Assembly (NCBI GenBank): GCA_949361645.1
Contig: OX442416.1
Location: 13,439,540-13,503,539 of the forward strand
DNA from: Spongilla lacustris
Taxonomy: Eukaryota > Porifera > Demospongiae > Spongillida > Spongillidae
DNA length: 64,000 nt
Reading direction: 5' to 3'
Part shown: in pieces, positions 33,901-46,344 of the stretch
How positions within the stretch are numbered: the first letter of the stretch is position 1
Layout of the letters: every line of letters begins with the position of its first letter
The notes under the pieces: generated by a model
Told to the model about the DNA's origin: nothing
Database searches by the model: none
Seen by the model: only the letters and a program-made list of their open reading frames with translations
Made by a program: the position numbers and the translations under genes

Positions 33901-36900
33901 CAGCTTCGTTAACCAGATTTGGCTAGCGATTGTCAAAATGCCTTCATGCATGTAACGAAAGAACTGAAGAAAATGAGAGGAATGCCAAAATCGATACTAC
34001 AAATTTGAGACCTCCCGAGTTTGGTACAATCATTATCTCTGGTACAATCATTATCTCTGGTACAATCATTATCTCCGGTACAATCATTATCTCTGGTACA
34101 ATCATTATCTCTGGTACAATCATTATCTCTGGTACGACACCAGCATGAAAATTTTGAATCGAACCAAGCAGGTAGTAAGCAGTGCATTGGTGCATGAGTT
34201 TTGATGTAGAACAGCTGCAAATGTAACATAAATGTAAACATTGTGCTGCAAGGCAATAAACATGGCATTACAATGTCTGGATTTTGTCATACAAACATAT
34301 TTACAATGTACCTGTATGTATGGGTTGTGCAGTTTATTACACTACACATATTAGTCAGAAAATGAAATGAATGAAACAAGATATAAAAACAAAAGTTGAT
34401 GGTAGATAGGATTTGAAGCCAATGGTGGTGTAAAAATGAAGAGAACAAGGGATTGGAGACATAATTCCTATTTAGCAACATAAATGAAATGCCAATCTAC
34501 AAAGTGCTAAGTATAGGAATAATTCTTGTATCCCCCCTCATTCCCTTCCTTTTTATTCCACCACTGCCTTCAAATCCTACAGTAGCGGTCATAAAAAAGT
34601 ACACATAACGTACACGTAACGTACACGTAGCGTTTACGTCACACACGATGTTCCCAATACGCTTTGTTGTACCTACGCAAACGCTACGCTCACGCTTTAT
34701 CATTCCTACGCAAACGCTACGTTTACGATTTACCACGCCATGAGTCGCATAAAAAGAACAAAAGCTGTATTAATAAAATCTCACGGCCATGGCCGTACCA
34801 TCTTTGGGGGGCTACGTTATTAATTTCTATACCTGTACATCATAAACATGTATAATGTTTTTTCTAAATTTTTACTTTAGTGCGTATAGTCTATTAACGC
34901 TACGTTCCATACACGTTACGCTCCCAAAACGCTATTTTAATCCCACGTATACTGTACGCCAACGTCCCGGCGACGTAAATGCTACGCATATGTTACGTGT
35001 ACTTTTTTATGACCGCTACTGTATGTTCTGTTACTCATCATTAGTCCCATTGGTTAGTTCTCAGCATAGTAGGTCATGCTACAAAACAATGAACATAGAG
35101 CTGTTGACATTGAGCATATTGCACAGAGCACAGGGCAGTCAACATATTTGGGTGCGGTCCAATGGAAGTCAACACAGGCCCACCATATGTAGGACAACGG
35201 AAGTAGTTTGTCAAATCGATTTAAGCAAAATCATACATATGGTAGGCAAGCAAAAATGGTGCTCCATCATGATGTTGTGGAAGTTGACAGTAATCCTTAG
35301 GGCACATTGTGTAAAGCAGTTACACCCACCTTGGCAACACAGATATATGCTTCTTAAAATATAATTCCTTATAATGGGATTTATGAAAATACAGTCAATA
35401 AGGTTGGTAAATACAAACTGCATTATTAAATTTTGATTACCTTTAATAGTTCAAAAGTTAAAATAAAATTAATTAATGTGACATTATAATGTATGAAAAC
35501 TTTTTATAAATTGCAAGATTGATCAACTTTGATAGAAAGTACGAAATTTCGACTAGTTCATATGATCAATCTTGAAAATGCTAAAATACCACCTCAATTT
35601 TAATCAACTTTGAGTTTTAATAAATCAAATGGTGTTTCCTACTTCACTTATAATTCACTAGTAAGCGATGGTGATTAAAAATAGTTATACCTTAGCAACT
35701 TCAAATCAATGCTGTTCCACTGCATATTAAGATCCTCTATGAATTATTAATGGTTATTAACATCAATTATATCTAACCTTAATCTTGAATTATTTTAATA
35801 ATTGAGGGTTTTGTTATAATCACTTAACCACTTAGAATAATTTTAAGTACTGAAAGATACAATGTAAGTTCAAATCTAATGGTTAATCAACCTTAATGAT
35901 AGATTGACCACACGCCTACATGTAGGCGAAAAACGTGGTTTTAACCTACATATAGGCGTTATATTGCGACCTCTGGTCCTCGCACTGAATGGTGCATAAT
36001 ACGTTCAGCTCTACTAATGTACCACTAAACCATTGGGCTTCATTATTAAATCACTTCAGAGACTCTTAAACCATCAGCTCTGTAAATATTCAATCGAGAT
36101 GGAGGAGCGTAAATTGCCTACGATCTTGATAGCGGATGGCATAAAAGTTGGAAATCGCGTGTATTTGGCGACTGGAGGTCAAAAAAATAGCTGTCTAAAC
36201 AACAAAAAGGCTTATAGCAAGGTTTTGAGAAAATTAGAACAACTTGAGTAAAAGAGGGGCGTGTCCGAACCAGAGCGTACGTAGTAGCTGGCGTTGTTTT
36301 CTGATGCCACCTTGCAAGTAGCCCTCTTTGCTGTAGTGATTATGCTTATTTCAAGCATTGGCTATTTGTTCATGGTTTGGAATAATGTCCTTGGTCCTAA
36401 TGCGAATACTGCGATTTGCAACGCCTACATGTAGGTTGACACGCCTACATGTAGTGGTCGACCTATCGTTAATCCTAAGTTATAGTGATTTAAATTAAAA
36501 AGTGATGCGTTCATTTGAGCAGGATACCCAGTATAATGTATGCAATGCTATACCAGAGAACACTCAGTGCAAGTACACCAATAATACAGTGATAGGTATG
36601 TGCTGCCTCCAGTATTGCAGCATGATCCCTCCGAAAATGACAGATTTTCTCGCTACGCAACAACACAGTATGCTACAGAAAGAGTTAATCAGATGTGCAT
36701 CATTCACTACTGTTACCATTACTGCACATGCAGTAGGTGGGTAAAAAGAATTTCAGTATCAATGTAGTCATAACTCTTTTGTTTTGTTTCACATTTACAT
36801 GTACCTGTAGCACAATAAACCTGTATGTGTACCTACAATGTAGTACTGTACAAAATTATTTCTCACCTCCTTTAACTGAGTGAACATTGTTCTTGGCTCT

Positions 36901-39900
36901 GGATGTTGAAAGATAACCTACAAGGTAAATGACATGAAGCAGTACAATTACACCACACTGACATCATGACAGCATTGGTACCACTCCAATTATTTATTAC
37001 TTGTGGCCAAGTGGGCCGAAAGACTCCCCTGTACTGAATGAAGGAACACAGCATACAATAAGCCTACTGTGAGGTCTCCATACCATACAATAGGCCTACT
37101 GTGAAGTCTCCATACCATACAATAGGCCTACATGTACTGTGAGGTCTCCATACCATACAATAGGCCTACTGTGAGGTCTCCATACCATACAATAGGCCTA
37201 CTGTGAGGTCTCCATACAATACAACAGGCCTACTGTGAGGTCTTCATACCATACAATAGGCCTACTGTGAGGTCTCCATACCATACAACAGGCCTACTGT
37301 GAGGTCTCCATACCATACAATAGGCCTACTGTGAGGTCTCCATACCATACAACAGGCCTACTGTGAGATCTCCATGCCATACAATAGGCCTACTGTGAGG
37401 TCTCCATACTATGCAATAGGCCTACTGTGAGGTCTCCACACCATACTATAGACCTACTGTAAAGTCTTGATTCCATACTTTAGACCTTCTGTGAGGTCTC
37501 CATTCCATACAATAGGCCTACATGTACTGTGAGGTCTCCATACCATACACTGTGAGGCTCACAGGCTTACCTCAGTCAAAGTGCTCTTCCCCGCACCTGA
37601 ATGTCCACACAGCATCACCTTTCCATATGCACAAGTCTGCACATTCATGGCTGTAAGTCCATTCTCATTTTTAATGTTGGGGTCCATACCAGGGTGGGAT
37701 AAAAGTGTTATTACACAGTGAGAATGGCCATAACGCATAGCAATATGCAGAGCTGTATCACCATCCTGTGTAAGGCATAGTGTAGAGATGGAGTGCAAAT
37801 AATTTACTGGACACACTTCACCACATACATGTACATGTACATGTACATGTAATATACAAAGGTAGGCACTTAAATCCAGCTCATACATGTATTATGAGTT
37901 TGTACATTACAACTATTGTACAATGTACTTACATGTAATTGTTATATGTGCTCTATTTGGAACTCTGAAAGTGGCACGTGCACCCAGGCACACCTTTGTC
38001 ACACACATAGTACTAGTAAGATTCTGTACCGCCCAGCACCATGTTAATAATTAAACAAATAATAACTGTTGTTTCATGTACTAACAAGTTTGTACTATAA
38101 GACACATGTATGTACCACTAAAGGTGTGGTGTGAGGTGTAGAACATCACACAATGACATTGAGACAGACATCCTCTTTGGGGAATAAAATGTCACATGTG
38201 CATGGTAATGGTACGCATGATGTGTGAGGACATGTACAATTATGTATACATACACATGTACATGTACATGTACATGTGTATGTGTATGTACGGACGATGA
38301 AATCAGTTGTCCAGTTAATCAATCATATGAGTAGATGATCTATGGGCCATCTGGTTGATCAACAGGTTGCTAGGTAACCACATCCCCAGGAATATTAAAT
38401 GGGGGTGGATAATAGAGCCTGGTGTACATTGGCAAGGTCCTAGCACACATGCACTATAGCCATTACCAATTTACAAACCTTCTTGTATACTACTGCACAT
38501 CTTTTCTCATTCTCAGCAATAGTTTTCTGCAGGCCATTGTCTATTTTCCAATTACAAGAGTCTGATATTAGTGCATGCACTCCAGCTGCAGGTGTGATCC
38601 CCTGTGGGATGGTATATCACAGCACTCCCACATGTCCACACCCACATACTAGCAGTCCCACATGTCCACATGCATCCACACTAGGACCTTGCCAATGGAT
38701 ATTTTCCACTCACATTTAATATAAAAATGGGGCCTGGGGACGATTGAGGCTTGTTTCCCGGGTGAGTATAAACAATACATGTAATGATTTATCGCTTTGA
38801 TCAATGGGACCGTTGCTAAATTCAATTTACATCCAGTAAACAATGGTCCGTGACAAACGTGGACACACACGTGCCAAACGAAGCATTGGGGTGCTTATTA
38901 TGTTAATTAAAAAACATGTATATATGTACATGTACATGTAGATAGTGACATAAGGTACATAACAATACATAAAAGCTGCACACACACTTATGGGAGACAC
39001 AGTGATAAGTATTGTTCCAGACATACATAAAATGTACATGTACAGTCCCCAGCACCCTACACAATAACATGTACATTGGTATGTTTGTTGTGGTCACTTT
39101 TATCCTGTTTCGCATGCCCATGAATGCATGGGTATATTGGTCTGTGACATTGCTCAGAGGCCTTGTAGCATACTGGTACATCAATCATGACCACTCATTT
39201 CCCGCAACATGTAGTACCATCATACATAATCTAGCCTCAATACCCTCATCCCCAGGCCAACATATCACCTGGCAGTTACATCATCCAATGTCACTTCCTC
39301 CTCCCATGGTTCATTGCGCATAAGCACACACCAATCACACACTTCACCACATACTTCTGCATCTATTTCTGAAGCCATACAAATGCACATCATGCATCTC
39401 CACATGGCCAGCATGTTCCAATGCGCAACCACTCACTTTGTCCTGCTGGTTGGCCTGGGCATCACCCTCAAGTAGTACTCTTATGCACTCCACATGTCCC
39501 CACCCTGATGACCACATCAGAGAGGTCCAACCGCGCTGTTAGAGGAAATGACATACATGTATTCAGATACCATCTGTGCCATCACTGCACACAGTCAACA
39601 CACATGCTCTAATAACAGAACTGACCTACCACAGGTAACACATCTCCGCCATGGACAGTGGGCATGTACTTCCTTCCCACTGTACTAAATTAGCCACAGG
39701 ATTTTTTATATACATATACATACAAGTATGCAACTATGACACAACAGACAAATGTGAGGATATTGTAGAAGACAAGGATCTCAGAGTAGGGCCAATTCAA
39801 CAGACTTGTAGATGGTGGGCTCTATTGATGGACATTGACTATTGGATGTAGATGACCACAACCCTCACACCCAGCATTTCAACTGTCCAAAATATCAAAC

Positions 39901-40292
39901 AATATCTTAATTTGTCATAGGTGTGGGTGGGTGGGAAATCTTCACCCACCAGATCCTAAATGCTTGTGAAGAGGGATGAACAGCCCAACACTCTCATCCC
40001 CAGGCCAACACACCACCTGGTATCTTCATTACATCATTCAATGTCACTTCCTCCTCCCATGGTTCATTGCACATAAGCACCATTATGAGCTCCACTGATC
40101 ATAGCTAAGCTTAGAAGTGGAGTACAAACTTCCATGTAGGATGATTTGCCTGTAGTGTTTGACCAACAGGTTGATAATTAACAATGATGAATAAATGAAA
40201 AATTGACCATTACTAAATTCATTTTCTATTAAGTAAACAATGGTCTGATGTAGACCTACACAAAATCACACACACACACACACACCTACACA

Positions 40293-40326
<34 letters not shown>

Positions 40327-43300
40327 AGCATTGGGGTCCTTTATTTTCTACCGTTAGATGTTGCACAACATGGACCACAAAGCTCTGCCTGATTATAGCA
40401 GTGGCCTGTAGCGTTTTGCTCCCACCAGAAATGTTGACTGTATGTAGTCTACGACTACATGTGAAGTCATCCGGCTCATTAACTAGTTGGCCAGATAATC
40501 AACTGGACATCCGGTTGAGTATCAGGCTGACCGGATAATTAAATAAATATTAACTTTTCATTAGGGTAGATCTAGGGAGTTGGGATAGAACATATACACT
40601 GCAAGGGTACATATATATGTGTCAGCTAGTTGATTTGTATAAGGGTGCGTGCCCCACCCACGCCTACTCACTCCAAGGCCATACCCATTTTAGTGTGAAT
40701 ATCATATCACTGTAGTGGATCAACTGTCCCAAGGGCTAGTTAAGCAGTGCCATTTTACATCTCTCCTCCTAACAAACATACATGTACAAATGCCATGTCA
40801 AAAGGACAAAATTATTTTCCTAAATAAATCTGGCCATTTATCGGAAAACACACACCCACCCATCACTTTTAATGTCCCCAGCCTCTTGCAAAAGCCAGAC
40901 CAGTTTTACAATGTGCTTGAATGCTCTTAAAGGTGTACAATTTGGTGCAAAAGTCACATCTCCTTTGCCTAGACCCCTCCCCCTCCCTGTTGCTATAGAG
41001 ATAATCAAAGGATCTTATGAATATGTACAACATAAGGTACATAACAATACATAAAAGCTGCACACACACTTGTGGGAGACACAGTGATTAGTACTGTTCC
41101 CATGAACCCCAGACATACATATATAGCCCCCAGCCCCTACACATTAACATGTACATGTGTATGTCTGTTTTCATCAACATATCATGTTTCCCATGCCAAT
41201 GAATTGGTCTATGACATTGCTCAGAGGCCTTGTAGCATACTGGTACATCAATCATGACCACTCATTCCCAACATGTGGTACCATCATACTACATTTTAGC
41301 ACATCACTTATGTCATGCACCTGGCCTCAACACCCTCCTCCCCAGGCCAACACATCACCTGGCATTTTCGTTACATTGCACACATGCCCTCACACACCAA
41401 TCACACACTTCACCACATACTTCTGCCTCCATCTCTGAAGCCATACAAATGCACACCATGCATCTCCACATGGCCAACATGTTCCAATGCACACAATACT
41501 CTACTCACACATCACTGCCACAGCCTACACATATCACAAGGAAACACATCACCAACGGACATTGCGCTAGTTCGTAACCACTCACCTTGTCCTGCTGGTT
41601 GGCCTGGGCACCACCCTCAAGTAGTATTCTGGTGCACTCCACATGTCCCCTCATTGATGCCTTCATTAGAGAGGTCCAACCATCCTTTAAGAGGAAATGA
41701 CATACATGTATCATAGTGTACCAGGAAGGTCAGATTCAACCAATCCATCTCTGCAATTATTGCACACAGACAACACACATGCTCTAACAACAGAACTGAC
41801 CTACCACAGGTCACACACCTCCGCCATGGACGGTGGGCATGTACCTTGTTCTAATTCCACTAAATCAGCAGCATAGTTCTTTTTAAACATTAACATACAA
41901 GTATGCAACTATGACACAACAGACAAATGTGAGGACATTGTGAGGAGTAGAAGAAAAGAGGGAGAAGGGACCTCAGAGTAGGGCCAACATAGTAGATGGT
42001 GGGCTCTATTGATGGACAACTATTGCATGTAGATGACCACAACCCTCACACCCAGCAGTTTAACTGTCCATTATATCAAACAATATCTTTATCAGAGGCC
42101 ACCATTATGAGCTCCCCTGATCATTAATTATTCTAGACATCATGAAAATTATTGGTACATGGAATATGGGCGTACATAAGAAGCTATTTAACTCAAAGCC
42201 TCATTTTACATGTGTACAAACATGTATTATGAACTGCCCAATAGAGTAAATTTATTATAAAGGAACACATTGGTTTAGTAATAGAGCCCACCATCTACTA
42301 CATGTATGTATGCAGTCTATTGGCCCTACTCTGAGGTCCCTTCTCCCTCTTTTCTTCTTTATCATAAAGTACATGCTTGTGATGCACCAGCTTACAGTGC
42401 ATGCATGTTGACATCATCCCCAGAAGTGTCAAGGGCACATGACCATGGTGTGGGTGGGTGGGAAATCACCACCCACCAGATCCTAAATGCTTGTGAAGAG
42501 GGATGAACAGCCCAACACTCTCATCCCCAGGCCAACACACCACCTGGTATCTTCATTACATCATTCAATGTCACTTCCTCCTCCCATGCTTCATTGCACA
42601 TAAGCACACATGCCCTCACACACCAATCACACACTTCACCACATAATTCTGCCTCTATCTCTGAAGCCACACTGACAAATTCACACCATGCATCTCCACA
42701 AGGCCAATATTGAAAGGTTTTGCAAAGTTTGTAATGGTAATGGTTATAGCACATGTCTTGCCGATGAACACCAGCCCTACCCCCTTGGGTCTGGGAATGG
42801 GGCTAACAATCCCACATCCCACTATCCACACATCCCACTTCACACCTTCACTCATACATGTACATGGACTTTTACATATGATCTGATCACATGACTCACC
42901 GCATCAGCACCATTCACATCTACACCATGCTTGAGCAGGTCAATGATGACATCCCTTCTTCCATCTCTTGCTGCCTCTCTAAGCTTTGCCTGCATGGATG
43001 GAACAATTTTCAACTTATCATGATAGACACACTTCCCACAAGTGGACATATATCACCAATATAACATAGCCTGGATGTATGGATGTTAACTAGTATACTG
43101 CTGTACTGTTTGTACAGTAGTATCAATAGTGACCCATGATTGGGTTTTCACCATGTGTGCTACTGCTAACCCTATACATGTACATGTAACCTTTATAAGT
43201 ATGGTGGTACTATAGTATTAGTATTAACCCTACATGTACATGTAACCCTTATAAGTATGGTGGTATGTACATGCACAAATTTTCACTGTTGGTGACGTTA

Positions 43301-44298
43301 GTGGGTGACATCTGTGTAGGGTGTTCATCAAAGGAGAGTATATACACCATAGGGTATACAGCCCGCTTTGCCATATGTGGGCCAGGTTGGCTGCTATTCT
43401 GTTTAGGAATACAACCATATTGTGATATGTTGTGCCACCTTTGTATTGACATATACTGTACATGTACTTGTAGGTGTAAAGGTAGCTTATACCTTCATAA
43501 AATATTAGTGGTTGTACTTCTATCTAACAAATGAATCTTTAATGTTCCATGGTTTACACAACAGTATACATGTATATTGTAATCTAGATGTTAAGAAATC
43601 CCTTGGAAACCACAACACATGCTAACAGCTTGTTTATGTGTCCCATGGCAGATGACATTGTGCTTTGGAGAGAAAACTTTAGTTCCACCCCCTGTTATAA
43701 ACATGGTGGTATATCCCTGCTAACAAACACATCAGCACCACATAGGAAGTTATAACCTTCTGCCTGAACATTGTGCTTTAGTTGACAGAATGAAAGAATT
43801 TACTGAAATCCACCCCCTGCTGCAAACTTGGTGGTAATTCCCTGCTAAAAAATATATGTACAAGTTATAAGCTTCTGGTCAGGTGCTGTATCCTAACTTC
43901 AATGTGGCTTTCCTCCACCATTGTACAAACAGCCTACGCCTACTAGGGAGTCATCCACAACGAGCTAGCACATGACAGGTAAGCAAACCTCTGTAGCAAA
44001 ACAGGTTTCCTACTACAGTTACCTGTATGGGCCTACAATGGACTATTCCATTATTTAATTATACACCCCCTACAGATGACAATGAAGGGGGTATTGGGAA
44101 TGGGTGGAGGTGGGGGTGGGTTCATTTAAAGGCTTGTCCCAGGGATTTAAACTTCAGGCAAAATATAAGCTTGCCTAATATAAGCATGTCCAGGGGTGCG
44201 TCAGGGGTGCTTTTATACTGCATATTGTCCCGGGTGATACGTTTGCAATGATTGTCATCTGTAGAGGTTACGGTTAAATAATGGAACTCTACAGACAT

Positions 44299-44360
<62 letters not shown>

Positions 44361-44639
44361 GCACACACACACATACACACACGCGCACACACACATACGC
44401 GTGCGCACTCTTAGTAGCTTTCTTTATTACTCTTTTCTTTCCTCTCTAACTGCATGGTTCTCGCACGATCGTTGATTCTATTAACGGCTTTGTAACACAT
44501 ACCACAGCTAAACACTTTATAGGTATCTTTTAAAATACATGTTTGTCGTCAGGGGAGCTTGATTCAGTCTCAGATACATGTAGATGAAATATCCATAACC
44601 TACCTCGCGATAGCGATCCTCCCTGCTGCCCGACGCCAT
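24988..44639 (-). CDS. ANK2: ankyrin-Roc GTPase-COR-Death domain protein
   Basis: Ten exons join in phase into 827 codons: 44639-44604, 42989-42900, 41684-41586, 39535-39437, 37765-37571, 37028-37001, 36917-36867, 33540-32041, 31989-31924 and 25307-24988. The protein starts MASGSREDRYRE. Ankyrin repeats fill about residues 13-155. The Roc P-loop is GHSGAGKST (about 162-170). Switch-region TVGI follows, then DLAGHE (about 223-228) and GTHAD (about 290-294) in place of NKxD. COR follows (for example YRQLSSNTGIIPKAVLSKAF). The last exon is a Death domain with YALREKYHHDPVEI and DIEVNALADDIEAALSN before the stop. Such proteins are presumed cytoplasmic signalling scaffolds; the ligand is unknown. 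The weakest joins are the 28- and 51-nt exons and the 6.6-kb last intron, which holds a transposon. Confidence 0.85.
25636..25713 (+). mobile_element. TTAA-target element, right-end fragment (copy 3)
   Basis: Matches the right part of copies 1 and 2: GAGCTCATTCAACCATCGGC, GCCTACATGTAGGTTAACGC, and CTGTCA next to TTAA at 25714-25717. The left part is missing. It lies in the last intron of ANK2. Confidence 0.65.
28379..29201. mobile_element. Nested hAT-like non-autonomous element in Ginger1 exon 6
   Basis: The ends, read inward, are CAGCGTACTTAAGGCTGCC and CAGGGTAGTTAAGGCTGCC: 19-bp inverted repeats with two mismatches. The integrase reading frame stops at VFAY on the left and resumes at NTSTHESTHYTPFEVMFG on the right, so this is an insertion. 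CAGNG ends suggest hAT, but I could not find a clean 8-bp duplication. It contains short frames without recognisable domains. Confidence 0.72.
29812..30018 (+). repeat. In-frame 24-bp repeat coding NQSSPHQS
   Basis: About nine copies of TCAAATCAGTCTTCACCTCA plus CCAG encode a Ser/Gln/His/Asn-rich linker between the GPY and OTU parts of the Ginger1 transposase. The period of eight codons keeps the frame. Confidence 0.9.
31440..31706 (+). repeat. Ginger1 subterminal motif array
   Basis: Repeated blocks of CAGGCAGCCTGAAATGGTCC, GGTCCGCCGGACC and GGGTAGGACAAAATCAGGC near the right end. The left end (26887-26990) has GGTCCGGCCGGACC and TTGTCCGGCCGGACAA. These are likely transposase-binding sites. 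Confidence 0.6.
34022..34135. repeat. 18-bp tandem repeat
   Basis: Unit GGTACAATCATTATCTCT repeated about six times, nearly identical. Confidence 0.93.
34580..35021. mobile_element. Mariner-type MITE with TA target
   Basis: Inverted ends CAGTAGCGGTCATAAAAAAG at 34580 and its complement ending at 35021, continuing as GTACACATAACGTA versus GTACACGTAACATA. Flanked by TA on both sides (34578-34579, 35022-35023). The interior is full of ACGTAACG/CGTTTACGT-like motifs. No transposase. Confidence 0.8.
35897..36468 (+). mobile_element. TTAA-target element, copy 2
   Basis: A 572-bp element flanked by TTAA at 35893-35896 and 36469-36472, ends TGATAG...CTATCG. It has the same subterminal CGCCTACATGTAGGCG palindromes as copy 1. 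It contains an open frame of about 51 codons (see next entry). Located in an ANK2 intron. Confidence 0.82.
36099..36251 (+). CDS. Small ORF in the TTAA element
   Basis: About 50 residues: MEERKLPTILIADGIKVGNR followed by VYLATGGQKNSCLNNKKAYS and a basic/acidic tail ending LEQLE. The upstream in-frame ATG at 36033 would extend it. Copy 1 shows the same start region (ATGAAGGAGCGTACAAAAAT) and the GGAAATCGTGTGTATTTGG block, but with a stop after it. No known family is recognised. It could be the remnant of an exon of the parent element's transposase. Confidence 0.3.
   Translation: MEERKLPTILIADGIKVGNRVYLATGGQKNSCLNNKKAYSKVLRKLEQLE
37041..37555. repeat. 32-bp tandem repeat in an ANK2 intron
   Basis: Unit TACTGTGAGGTCTCCATACC plus ATACAATAGGCC, about 15 copies, degrading towards 37440-37500. 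It lies just upstream (on the minus strand) of the 28-nt exon, between it and the P-loop exon. Confidence 0.93.
39200..42620. repeat. Internal duplication carrying an ankyrin exon (ANK2)
   Basis: The blocks around 39200-40080 and 41230-42600 share long stretches, including the ankyrin exons at 39437-39535 and 41586-41684 and their flanking introns (for example CACCTGGTATCTTCATTACA and CAGACAAATGTGAGGA). The ANK1 intron around 13700-14300 is a third related copy. Exon duplication by unequal exchange would explain the two adjacent repeats. Confidence 0.7.
40266..40325. repeat. (CA)n microsatellite
   Basis: Interrupted CA repeat in an ANK2 intron. Confidence 0.95.
42990..44603. other. First intron of ANK2
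   Basis: Non-coding. A diverged tandem duplication of about 120 bp near 43620-43880 (CCACCCCCTG... CCTGCTAA blocks) and a (CA)n tract at 44300-44395. The stretch near 44160-44600 matches the ANK1 first intron. Confidence 0.6.
44300..44395. repeat. (CA)n microsatellite
   Basis: CA repeat with a few CG/TA interruptions. The equivalent ANK1 position (about 15575-15640) has a shorter, more interrupted version. Confidence 0.95.
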
Positions 44640-44680
44640 GATCAGATGGAGCATGCGCGCGCAGTTATAATGCCACACAC
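44640..44680 (-). promoter_or_regulatory. Candidate core promoter/5' leader of ANK2
   Basis: Same GGCATTATAACTGCGCGCGC block as upstream of ANK1, placed directly 5' of the MASGS start codon on the minus strand. Regulatory role inferred from conservation between duplicates. Confidence 0.35.
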
Positions 44681-44913
44681 TCTAACCATAGATTCATATT
44701 AACCAATCAAATTTTTTTAAATTTTCCCCACGGCCACAGTATAGTAGAGTTTCTGAGCTCAGGTGTCACTGATGTGCATGCGAGTCTGGGGACGAGACTA
44801 ACACCCCCGCATTTTGTTCATACAATGGTAGTCTCGTACCCAGACCTATAAATGGTTTATATGTCTGGCGAAAATCACTGTATACATGTACATGTACGTA
44901 TACGCCTATTCTT

Positions 44914-45154
44914 AGATTTTTCTCAGCATTTGCCAAATGGGGTTGTTAGTACACTACATTGATTTTTAGTGTGGTCGCCGTAATTTTCCTATTTAAGGTA
45001 GCGCTTCCCTAGGAGTGTATGGTTTATAATTATACATTGAGGACAATCCTAGGGAAGCGACGTCTTAAATAGGAAAAATACAGCGATCCCACTAAAAAAT
45101 CATGGCAAATGTAGTGTACTAACAACCCCATTTGGCAAATACTGAGAAAAATCT
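44914..45154. mobile_element. Foldback element
   Basis: Inverted repeat of about 241 bp. The left arm begins AGATTTTTCTCAGCATTTGC and the right arm ends with TTTGGCAAATACTGAGAAAA plus ATCT. Arms of about 100 bp include CCTATTTAAG and CGCTTCCCTAGG. No coding sequence. Confidence 0.8.
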
Positions 45155-46344
45155 GGCATGCTTTGTATTGAAGTACCCCATACATGTCTATGGGATGATA
45201 TACGGGAATATATCGTTAACATTGATTCGCAAACCGCGAATTAATTACTTAACAGATATGGTTTTGATTTTAGTTAAAGAATGGTTAATGGAATATTTTT
45301 TGAAGTACATAATTAGACCTGCTTGTAGTACATTACAGAGTTGGTTAAAATTCAAATTGAATTTAAAAAGCAAGTTGACCGCCTATGTATGGGCCATATC
45401 TGCCGGGATTTGAACTCTGCACAGTGCAATGAATCAGTGACATACTTTGGTCAGTTTTATTATACTGTAAGTAACTGTCAGTTTAATTATGCAGTTGAGA
45501 AAATGAAAAGAGCTATATATGCAATGAGGACTGAATCAGGACTAGAACTCAGCACTAGTGATACCAAATTGCGAATCTTGCCTTGCAACTCTGCATAATG
45601 AATCTGTGACATCTTTATTTTGGTCAGTTTAAAAGTAATTCTGAATAGCAACTGTGCTCATTTCCATGTTGGCATTGATCATCATTTTTCAACTAATAGC
45701 ATTCTGTCAAATTAACATTCCCAGAAGATGCGCAAATAATTGATGCCATTAAGACTGATGAAGTGTTTTGATCACATGGAGCATCTCTCAATTCAAGCTA
45801 CGTATACAACAGTTACAAACATTGAAAGAAATCAAATACCAGACTGATTCATATAGTCAGCTTTATTGACATAATGAAAAGATTAGAACTGAATTGATGG
45901 AAAAACCTCAGCATGGTTGACAGTAGTACAAATGGCATACCATCAGTTATGATCTATCTCTACCACTGAAGTTTGGGACTCGATGGTACTGAAAAATCAA
46001 GGACCATTAGACTGTCAGAACCTCATCACATAACACATCCTCAATATTGCAGGACTGATCAGTTATTAGAGGTGCCATAGGTGATCTGGCCTCAATTGCT
46101 TTGATTGCTGATCTTTCTGTTTGTGGTGGAACGACAGGTGTATAGGATATCTAGATATTGATGCAAAATCATATGTTGTGATAAGATAGGGTGCAGTTCT
46201 GAGTGGAGATTGAAGATAGAGCTGGCCTTCCTTATATGCCAGAATAAAACATTTCTTTATGCATGGTATTGCATTATTTATTTCATATCTCAGTGTGAGT
46301 ATTATAATATTGCATGCAGTATATGTTTACGCCATAGTTGACAT
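45155..46344. other. Spacer without recognisable genes
   Basis: AT-rich. Two related stretches near 45395-45440 and 45530-45640 (AACTC...GCA...AATGAATC) suggest a diverged short repeat. No coding family recognised. Confidence 0.4.

Larger units (their letters stand above)
33541..36866. other. ANK2 intron between exons 7 and 8 of the ten-exon model's Roc part
   Basis: Intron of about 3.3 kb between the 51-nt exon (ends 36867) and the Roc-COR exon (starts 33540). It holds an 18-bp tandem repeat, a mariner-type MITE and a TTAA element, and is otherwise AT-rich non-coding. Confidence 0.6.

Noticed and set aside
37041..37555. CRISPR-like regular repeats
   Set aside because: Contiguous tandem repeat without unique spacers, in an intron of an animal gene.
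45395..45640. tRNA or tRNA-derived SINE (GGGATTTGAACTC resembles a T-arm)
   Set aside because: No A box, acceptor stem or cloverleaf could be built; only a short resemblance.
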